Shown here piece after piece: positions 56,690-64,000 of a DNA stretch of 64,000 nt. Made by a program: the position numbers and the translations under genes. The notes below the pieces were generated by a model. The model had not been told where the DNA came from. It did no database searches and worked only from the letters and a program-made list of their open reading frames with translations. The stretch lies in NCBI GenBank assembly GCA_036924285.1, contig JAYKYS010000002.1:2294001-2358000 (forward strand), written 5' to 3'. This DNA comes from Asterella californica. Its lineage: Eukaryota; Streptophyta; Marchantiopsida; Marchantiales; Aytoniaceae. The stretch's first letter is position 1, and each line of letters opens with the position of its first letter.

Positions 56690-57069
56690 ATCGAATTGCA
56701 GCTAGGACTACAACAGACATATGCGTGACTGATAGCTCATCTGATTCTGATTGTAGTGATGATGGGTTAGAGGAATAATGAGTTTTTCTGCACTGAGTTC
56801 CAAAGGTTTACGGTTCATTTCTCTTCTCTTATGTACTTTTCTTGTTTCAGTGATCCGAACTTGGTTGTGGATCGCTGAACGTAGTAATAAAAGAATTATT
56901 CACTGAGTCTACGTGATAAACTGTTAAACAATTTGTTCATAGTCAATTGTCAGATTCCTTAGGGTTTGAAATCTTCTACTTTTTCCTTGCAAGTCGAACT
57001 GTGAAGCTCATGTCGTGAACGTGTTTAGCTCTTTGATGTTCTAATTTTATTTATGCTCAGTTCAGCTCT

Positions 57070-57288
57070 ATGGCAATTCCAGTCCAGTTAGGAACTTTGC
57101 AGCAGTTTGAAGATGAAGTCCGAGGTGGAAATTTGAGAACACGCTCTTGTGTTAAATGTGATATAGTACGGGTTGTTCGAAACACGATTGGAGACTTGAC
57201 TTATCCTTCTTGCAAAAATTGTCACAAGACCATCGGACATGCCGTTCGAACTCTTGATTTTTCCACGCTGACTCCATCCTCTACGTAA
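57070..57288 (+). CDS. Small zinc-ribbon-like ORF, unknown
   Basis: A 72-codon ORF with ATG 57070 and a possible ribbon: CVKCDIVRVVRNTIGDLTYP followed by SCKNCHKTIGH, that is CxxC, 17 residues, CxxC. This spacing and the YPSCKNC block recall the zinc ribbon in RPA1-type replication proteins, but the ORF is too short to assign. It lies about 0.4 kb after the MULE tail and could be a fragment of a captured gene, a second MULE ORF, or chance. Confidence 0.35.
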   Translation: MAIPVQLGTLQQFEDEVRGGNLRTRSCVKCDIVRVVRNTIGDLTYPSCKNCHKTIGHAVRTLDFSTLTPSST

Positions 57289-57533
57289 TGTTGTGCTTCT
57301 CCTTAACCTTCGATCGCATGACGCTTCCACGTTGCTCTTATGGACAAATGGACGAAACATGTGTCTAGAGAGCGCTGTCCACTTTTCACAGTCTGGCAGG
57401 CTGGAGATATCTTGCTAGGAGGAAAGAGCCCCACGAATTGCAAGCTCTTGTCTTCTGTCGAATAGTCACAACTCGTCCAGACATCGATTTTCAATGTGGG
57501 TGTTTGGGCCTTGGAAGTTGGTTTGAATTGTAA

Positions 57534-58634
57534 TTTCGCGCACCTACCGCCTTGTTGCGCCAGCGGAAGCTCTTGCTCAGTAGGTCCCGAAATTCAAACC
57601 GCTAACCTGCAAACACAATCACAAGTTAGAGTCCATGCACCACTTACCTTAGTTCTGTTTGGTCCGGACCGGAGCTGGACCGTCTCCTTATTCATCAAGC
57701 TCAACTGTTCCTAAGTCCTAACCTAGATCCGCCTAGATCGGTCCCAAACATGAGCAAGTCACAAGATGACTTGGGGCGGACTTCCCATAAAGTCCAGGGT
57801 CCTAAATGGTGCCTCTAGCACACCTAGCGGCCCAACCGCCCGTGATGTCCGCCTGGGTCTAGGCTCCCGAACGGTGGTCTAACCCGCCGACTCGTTCCCT
57901 AGTCTTGCCCCAGCCTTTACATCGTTCTTAAGTCCAGACGTCCAAGTCTGGATCGGAACGTGCCTTGGAACCGACCCAACCATCACCTCATGCCCTCAGA
58001 GTCCGTCCGCCGAACCCTGGGGTCGAGTGACTCGTCCTGGCCCACCCAGGCATCGAGCCCCCCTCATATATACTTTTGGGGATCGGCGGTCCCGTCCTCC
58101 TCTTTGGTCCCTGAAAATTATACCACAACCCGATTGTGGTTCGGCCATAACTTCCAGCTCGGAGGTCAGATCGAGGAGTGTTATATATCACTGGAAAGCT
58201 CTCGACGAGTCATTTCCAATGATACCTCACTCGCCTCGAGATCTTACGTGGAGCTTTGTCCATGACCTAAAACGTCCCTAGAACTCCAACACTTAGTCAT
58301 TTTTCGGAAACTTGTGGTCCAGACCTAGACTCGAACCATGTGGTTCGTCTGCGTCTCGGTCCCACGTCTCGGTCCTATGTCTGAGACTCATGTTTCAGCC
58401 CATTCCCAGACTCGCCCCCTTAGGTCAGCGTTCGTCTGGGGCCCTCTTGGGGTAGGCCCTTATGTCCTAACCCAAGGTTCCAACCTTGGTTCAGAGAACC
58501 ACTTAGGGTTCATCTGATCCCGACTTCCCGGCCAAGCCGTTAAGTCCTACTCCCAGCGTTCACAACCTAGCGTAAGTCCGCTAGGGTTCTGTTGTTCGCG
58601 TCTGCGCCCGATCTTGAGAATGAGGGTCGCAACA
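57534..58634 (-). repeat. 3' LTR of element 3
   Basis: About 1101 bp. On the minus strand it begins TGTTGCGACC just after the polypurine tract and the shared sequence ends GTGCGCGAAA. An inner TGTTGCG...CGCAACA inverted pair lies about 19 bases from that end. A TATATAT box is on the minus strand at 58072-58066. The right LTR matches it from 63402 onward. Confidence 0.85.
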
Positions 58635-58648
58635 CTCACCCCCACTTT
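58635..58648 (-). other. Polypurine tract of element 3
   Basis: On the minus strand aaagtgggggtgag directly precedes the 3' LTR start TGTTGCGACC. Confidence 0.8.
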
Positions 58649-59363
58649 GGAGGTTGATGCCTTCATCAACAATGATCCTTTAAGTTAACACCAAGTTCAA
58701 AATGGGTAGCCAACCCCTTGGCGTCAGAATTGCGTTCTGGTAGCTAACCCGCAATTCCTTTCTTGGCTTGAGTCTTAAGTTGTTGCTAGAACACTTAGAA
58801 AATTTCAGCTAGTCTCGGGAAAAGCCTTACCTTTTTGGCTTATCCTAAACAAAACTAGTTGACAACTTCTAAACATTCTACTTAAGACTCTAACTTGCTA
58901 ACTATAAGTATTCACACCTACTTACGAGGTCCCCCCAAACTCACTTTCCGGTCGCAATCTGATTTGACTTAGATGCGCGACTAAGTTTACTTTGTAGAAA
59001 ACCACAAAGCAAGATCGCCCCAAGCCCCAAGACAAGTATGAAATTTCATACTTGCTTTGCCAACGCTACGGCAAACCTAAGTCTTGACATCAAGACTTAG
59101 TCTTGATTTAGATGCTTATCCAAACCAGCTCGCTTCCTTTGAGTGTGTTTCATTCCTCCTCTTGACAACATCCTAGGTATCTGATCAGAACTAGTCATAG
59201 CCATGCACTACCAATACACTTAGACAATTTTTCAAGAAACAAAATCTTTATTTCCAAACACAAGTCAAAGCTACAAAGTCCATCGGCCCAAATCGCCTCA
59301 AGTTGCTACTCGTATGGTTCGACGTTTTTTCACTCCTCGCTGGAAAGAGATGTCCTCATCTTG
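58649..59363 (-). other. Element 3 internal 3' non-coding region
   Basis: The 715 bases between the end of the pol frame and the polypurine tract hold no gene. Such a stretch is common after pol in chromoviruses. Confidence 0.6.
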
Positions 59364-59957
59364 CTAACGCCCTTGTTGTCCTTGTCTCCGTTTGAATAGG
59401 TCCAATACTTTGCTCGCATGTGCGAGATCTTCTTCTGGCACCCAAGTTGCTTCCTTCAAATGGTAACCACGCCATTTAACCAAGTACTCCATCCGGTTTG
59501 ATTTGCGCCGAGACCGCGAAATGTACTCCACCTTATATTCTGCGTCGCCTTGCACGACATCAGGTTGAGGCCTGAGTACTTGTTTGCGCTCCGGTCGCAA
59601 ATCATCTTTGAAGTATTTCTTTAATAAAGAAACATGAAAAGTCGGATGCAACTGCCATTCGCGAGGAAGGTCTAATGTATAGACATCTTCATGCGGATTC
59701 TTGACAATGACAAAAGGTCCCACGAACTTCGATGAAAACTTCGTCGATATTTCCTTCGGGAGTGTGAAGTTTTTTGTACTTATCCATACTTCTTCGCCCA
59801 CTTGAAACTTCACTTGCCGCCGATGTTTGTTTACCTGCTTCGTGTATCGTTGTTGCGCCTTCTCGAGGTTCTTCTTTACTTGCTCCTCGCGCCGCTGCAT
59901 TGCCGCCACCAACTCTTCAGCTGATGTTTGCCGTGTTCTTGGTCGTGCCGATGTCAA
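59364..59957 (-). pseudogene. Element 3 integrase C-terminus and chromodomain
   Basis: An open frame of about 197 codons. It has the GPF-type region (KFSSKFVGPFVIVKNPHEDV), LHPTFHVSLLKKYF, then a chromodomain (EYKVEYISRSRRKSNRMEYL and VKWRGYHLKEATWVPEEDL) with the expected aromatic and acidic positions. Chromodomains guide insertion to marked chromatin. It is separated from the integrase core by a one-base frameshift near 59955. Confidence 0.88.
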
Positions 59958-60908
59958 CTCCCTGCAAGAGTCAAGTCAAGAGGCCCTTCTGGCTCACGTC
60001 CGTAAGCCAGCAAGAAAGACGATTCTCCGGTTGTCGAATGCTTCGTGGAATTGTAGCAATACTTTGCAAGACTGAGCCACTCTGCCCAATCACTTTGGTC
60101 CGCGCTCACATAATTCCTCAAGTATTGATTCAGAACCGAGTTAACTCGTTCCGTTTGTCCATCTGTTTCCGGATGAAAGGCGGTACTAAATTTTAACTTA
60201 GTCCTCAATTTTTGGAACAAGTGTTTCCAAAAGACACTTGTGAACTTAGAGTCTCGATCTGAAATAATACTCCGAGGCAATCCATGTGAACGCCACCAAG
60301 TATCTAGGAACAACCGAGAAGTCGTGAACGCTGTTGCAGTATCCAAAGTCGGAGCAAACTTCGCTAGTTTGCTAAACCGATCAACTATCACAAAAATCGC
60401 GTTGTATCCATTCGAGTCAGACAGAGAGATAATGAAGTCCATGCTAATGCTTTCCCAAGGTCTGGTTGGAATCGGCAGAGGATGAAGCAACCCTTGTTTC
60501 TTCTCATAAGAAACGCGGTTCGCTTGACAAGTTACACATGTTTTCACAAAGTGGACAACATCGTCTTTCATGTGGGGCCAATAAAACTTTTTAGCTAACA
60601 CTGCTAAAGTGGACTTTTCGCCTTTATGGCATGATAAGGGCACGTTGTGGCATTCTTTTAACAACTTGGTCCTAAGTTTTCCTTGTCCCACATAAACCCG
60701 ACTTTGCTTGAACATGAGTAAACCGTGTCTTAGCTGCATGTTCTGCAACTTCACTCCTCGCTTGAGTTGTTTCAAGTACTCATTCGCTTGGTCATCGCTC
60801 ATGTAACCTTCACGTATTCGCCTCTCCAAGTCTGACTCCTTAGGATACATAGCTCGCAAAATCTGTGTTGACGATGGAAGATATTCCTCCTTGCGACTCA
60901 AGGCGCAG
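59954..60908 (-). pseudogene. Element 3 integrase core
   Basis: A frame of about 316 codons. HHCC finger: HNVPLSCHKGEKST ... CVTCQANRV. DDE: SISMDFIISLSDSNGYNAIF, IISDRDSKFTSVFWKH, FHPETDGQTERVNSVLNQYL. All three acidic residues are present. Upstream, the link to RNase H is broken near 60910 (ALSRKEEYLPS is in this frame, the preceding part in another). Confidence 0.9.
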
Positions 60909-61268
60909 GAACCACATTGTCCTTTTTCGCTTTGTGGATTAATTCCACGTTCATGAGCGCCAAGGTATCATGCCACCATAGTTGCTTTGGCGTCACCGAT
61001 CTTGTGTCTCAAAGTACTTGAGCGAAATATTGTCAGTATACACTTGGGTTTTGTGAAGTCCCAAGTAATGCCGCCATTTCCTCAAGCAATGAACCATTGC
61101 AAACAGTTCTTTCTCGTGAGTCGGCCATCGACTCTCCGTCCCAGATAACTTCTTGCTTTCGTACGCTACAGGTTTTCCATCCTGCACCAACACTCCGTCA
61201 ATCGTATAGTCGCTCGTGTCGGTATGCACTTCGAATGGTTTGTCGAACTCCGGCAGCTTATTGAGTGC
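60905..61268 (-). pseudogene. Element 3 RNase H
   Basis: [40 protein letters not shown] and VYTDNISLKYFETQ give the D, E, D residues of RNase H. A frameshift near 61003 puts the following VTPKQLWWHDTLALMNVELI in another phase, ending at TGA (near 60905). Its start abuts the deletion junction at 61257-61268. Confidence 0.85.
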
Positions 61269-62182
61269 TTATTCACCGTCACCTTATTGAGTGCACGATA
61301 ATCTACGCAGAGTCGTAACTTCCCATCCTTCTTCTTTGCGAAAAGAACTGGGGCTCCATAAGGTGACTTGCTGGTTCGAATATATCCTCGCGTTAATAGC
61401 TCACCGAGTTGTCTTTTCAACTCAAGGAGTTCCACCTGATTGAGTCGGTAAGGGGCTTTGGAAGGTGGTTCAGATCCTGGCAAGACCTCGATCCTGTGAT
61501 CCACCACCCGCCTTGGAGGTAACTCAGCAGGTAACTCGTCCGTCAAGACATCCTCAAACTCCTTAATCACTTCGCGAAGCAAATCCGGAAGTTTAGTCGC
61601 GTCTCCTGATGTTTCCTCTTGTCCGTCACCCGCCATCAAATCTGCAACCCGCATCAAACACATGACTCCGTCGTTGAAGTCCATCTGTTTGCCTTTGATC
61701 AAATTCACTGCAAAGTCGTCAATCTTCCGCGCCTTCCGGATCAGCCTCACTCCCAGCTTCCGCCCTTTAACTCTAACGTTTAACGTTAAAGGTTTCCGCC
61801 TAAGTTCCACTTCAAATCTGTACAAGAAAGTGTTCCCCAAAACCGCATGGATATCATCCATCTCGCACACCGTGAAGTTCTTTGTGAACTCCAACTTCTC
61901 ACACACAAATCGTACGTCCAAGGCCACTTCAGAAGTTTGGTACGTCTTGTCTTTGGCAAAGCGCACCTGAATAGGCTTGTCTGCCTTGGAGGTAGACAAG
62001 CCCAACTTCTTCACCAACTTCGGACTTATGAAGGAGTGAGTCGCTCCTATATCCACAAGAAAAGTAACATCACGGTTAGCAACCTTGGCTTGTAGAAACA
62101 TCAATCTCGGCGTCTTCTTCGTGGTTCTCAAGGTCACTGTCATCTGGCCCTCCAACAAGTCCTTGGCAACAAATGCATTCAT
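61269..62182 (-). pseudogene. Element 3 protease and RT N-terminal part (RT core deleted)
   Basis: Protease: [20 protein letters not shown] (D-I-G where D-S/T-G is usual) and the later [18 protein letters not shown] begins normally: [55 protein letters not shown]. There it breaks off; the next sequence belongs to the start of RNase H. The active-site box and palm are missing. The junction is marked by a 12-bp direct repeat (61257-61268 and 61283-61294). The upstream knuckle [14 protein letters not shown] (62260-62215) is in this frame. Confidence 0.9.
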
Positions 62183-63279
62183 GCTACAGTTACTAACCTT
62201 AGGTTTCGTACACCCCTTAGCAATATGATCCGCCTCGCCACAGTTGTAGCAAGTAAACTTAGCGCCATTGTCCTTCTGAGGTGTTTGCCCCTTAGTTTTA
62301 CTCTTGTTTGCTGTCGCTTTGCTGCCGGGGTAGAAGTATCCTTCCGATCCTTCTCACCCCCATCCCACTGTCGCTTGAAACCCTTGTTCTTCTTCTGGAA
62401 CTTGTCCGTGCTGCGTGGTTCGAAGGGTTTCTGCTGCTGGACTTCGTCGTCCCCAATTCGCTCCGCTAGCTTCAAAAGTTCGGCACATGTCTCCGGTAGC
62501 TTCGGCATCCGAAAGAGAGCCTTCTCCGAGCTAGACTTGAGTCCCCCAATGAATATACATATCTTGGTCTCCTCAGTCCATTTGGAGAACGAGTCTAGTT
62601 TGGCACTAAACTCGCGCACATAAGCACTTAAGGTCCCCGTCTGCTTCAGCCTAACTAGCTCGACACCATCCTGAATCCTTTGATACTCCGGAGTGAATCG
62701 TCCTGCGAGCAACTCCTTGAACTCTTTCCAACCAAGCACCGAGACGGTCAAGGCATGCTCATCCTTGTATGCGGTCCACCAGAGAAGCGCATGGTCCTTC
62801 AGGAACGTAACCGCCGCTCTCACCTTGTCAGACTCCTTAGCTTGTTGCGCCTCAAAGTATAGATCCAACTCAGTTAAGAAATCCTTAACCTTACGAGCCC
62901 GTCCTATACCTAAAAACCTGAAATTCGTCTTACAAAGCTTCCTGGTAGACGAGGAACTTTCTTGGCCTGCCTCAAGCTCGGCGATACGTTTATCCCTGGA
63001 AACCATACCCTCCTGCATGGTCTTCATCATCTTGAGGAGTTCCGCATACAAGGCTCCTTGACTTCTCGCATCTGAATCGTTGAGCACCGCTGGCAAGACT
63101 CCGTCTTGCTGCACTGGTGCCGCAGCTGGTACAGGGCTCCCTTGACGTTGGCGCGAAGGTTGTCAGTTGTCGTCCCCTGTCTGTGCCTCGGGGCTAGCTC
63201 GAGTCGATCTGGTCCCGGTGTCAGCTACCACTCCCCGTTTCTTGGTCTTCCTCTTGGAACTCTGTCCTACGTCGACCAT
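62179..63279 (-). pseudogene. gag: Element 3 gag
   Basis: Likely start ATG 63279-63277 (MVDVGQSSKRKTKKRG). TGA at 63165-63163 interrupts the frame; then it is open with a standard retrotransposon-gag core (VRAAVTFLKDHALLWWTAYK, FKELLAGRFTPEYQRIQD, LVRLKQTGTLSAYVREF, CAELLKLAERIGD). A one-base frameshift near 62325 moves the C-terminal knuckle [14 protein letters not shown] into the pol frame. Capsid protein remnant. Confidence 0.9.
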
Positions 63280-63386
63280 CGCTCCAAGTGTCCACCTAAA
63301 AAACGTTGATCCGCTTCGTGTCTCGCGTCCCTCCTCAAGCGTCCAGCCTTCAGCCGCTACCTCAAGTTCTCGCTCACCGAAACGTC

Positions 63387-63399
63387 GGCTCTGATACCA
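63387..63399 (-). other. Primer binding site of element 3
   Basis: tggtatcagagcc on the minus strand, the classic plant site complementary to initiator tRNA-Met, two to three bases inside the 5' LTR. Confidence 0.92.
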
Positions 63400-63401
63400 C
63401 T

Positions 63402-64000
63402 TTTCGCGCACCTACCGCCTTGTTGCGCCAGCGGAAGCTCTTGCTCAATAGGTCCCGAAATTCAAACCGCTAACCTGCAAACACAATCAATCACAAGTTA
63501 GCGTCCATGCACCACTTACCTTAGTTCTGTTTGGTCCGGACCGGAGCCGGACCGTCTCCTTATTCATCAAGCTCAACTATTCCTAAGTCCCAACCTAGAT
63601 CCGCCTAGATCGATCCCAAACATGAGCAAGTCACAAGATGACTTGGGGCGGACTTCTCATAAAGTCCAGGGTCCTAAACGGTACCTCCAGCACACCTAGC
63701 GGCCCAACCGCTCGTGATGTCCGTCTGGGTCTAGGCTCCCGAACGGTGGTCTAACCCGTCGACTCGTTCCTTAGTTTTGCCCCAGTCCTTACATCGTTCC
63801 TAAGTCCAGACGTCCAAGTTTGGATCGGAACGTGCCTTGGAACCGACCCAGCCATCACCTCATGCCCCCAGAGTCCGCCCGCCAAACCCTGAGGTCGGGT
63901 GACTCATCTTGGCCCACCCAGGCATCGAGCCCCCCTCATATATACTTCTGGGGATTGACGGTCCCGCCCTCCTCTTTGGTCTCTGAAAATTATACCACAA
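63402..64000 (-). repeat. 5' LTR of element 3, partial
   Basis: The first 599 bases (plus-strand reading) of the other LTR, matching 57534 onward with one 4-base length difference and about 33 substitutions, nearly all transitions. The LTR continues beyond the window, so the outer target-site copy is not visible. Confidence 0.9.

Larger units (their letters stand above)
54540..56760 (+). mobile_element. Decayed Mutator-like element (MULE)
   Basis: Remnant of a MuDR-type transposon. Domain order is that of the family: N-terminal DNA-binding region, MULE DDE core, SWIM finger, C-terminal CCHC knuckle. All parts are in order on the plus strand over 2.2 kb with several stops and frameshifts. Long terminal inverted repeats were not found by eye, so the outer limits are approximate; coding traces begin near 54540. 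Confidence 0.8.
57534..64000 (-). mobile_element. Element 3: old chromovirus (Ty3/gypsy), runs off the window
   Basis: A minus-strand element with its 3' LTR at 57534-58634 and the beginning of its 5' LTR at 63402-64000. PBS tggtatcagagcc (initiator tRNA-Met), gag with knuckle, protease, a truncated RT, RNase H, integrase and chromodomain. LTRs differ by about 33 of 595 positions compared, so it is the oldest of the three. The RT catalytic core is deleted, and there are at least four frame breaks. Non-autonomous and dead. Confidence 0.92.

Overview
The window looks like a transposon-dense stretch of nuclear DNA from a streptophyte, most likely a charophyte alga or seedless land plant; no host marker fixes the species. 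The support is indirect: a Tat/Athila-like Ty3/gypsy element (RT motif FIDDF, PBS resembling the plant tRNA-Asp type), a chromovirus primed by initiator tRNA-Met (PBS tggtatcagagcc), LINEs with a DUF4283-like/zinc-knuckle ORF1 and a zf-RVT C-terminus, and a MuDR-type transposase with a SWIM finger. Only two genes look like intact host genes.

Layout. 1-1.1 kb: 3' part of a LINE. 2.9-11.6 kb: a nearly intact, very young Ty3/gypsy element on the minus strand (element 1). Its two 1373-bp LTRs differ at about five sites and are flanked by the 4-bp duplication ACGG. The order is gag, then nucleocapsid-protease, then RT-RNase H-integrase, with a textbook -1 frameshift signal before pol. 12.4-22.5 kb: a second, older element on the plus strand (element 2). 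It has extra ORFs ahead of gag, and its protease is split by a solo LTR of the element-1 family (16.9-18.3 kb, duplication CCGG). 24-31.5 kb and 35.3-39.8 kb: two decayed LINE copies of one family. Both carry an endonuclease-like (EEP) domain in the ORF1 region; copy B has in addition the normal ORF2 endonuclease. 43-45.3 kb: an intact single-exon gene for a MYND zinc-finger protein with an MSS51-type C-terminal domain. 45.4-50.3 kb: AT-rich DNA with tandem repeats, a pogo/Tigger-like transposase remnant, a perfect hairpin, a tRNA-derived SINE-like head and a 266-bp tandem duplication. 51.3-52.5 kb: an intact single-exon secreted GH5 glucanase of the fungal endo-1,6-beta-glucanase type, on the minus strand. 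54.5-57.3 kb: a decayed MULE. 57.5 kb to the end: an old chromovirus on the minus strand (element 3) whose RT core has been deleted at a 12-bp direct repeat.

The mobile elements form an age series by LTR divergence counted by eye: element 1 about 0.4%, element 2 about 2.5%, element 3 about 5.5%. Many stop codons in the older copies lie where a Trp or Gln codon is expected and are single C-to-T or G-to-A changes, and almost all LTR differences of element 3 are transitions. This fits cytosine-methylation-driven decay of silenced repeats. The best candidates for something not yet described are the doubled EEP domain in the LINE family, the compact frameshift signal of element 1, and the fungal-type glucanase in a plant-like genome. 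All counts and alignments were made by reading; no database search was possible.
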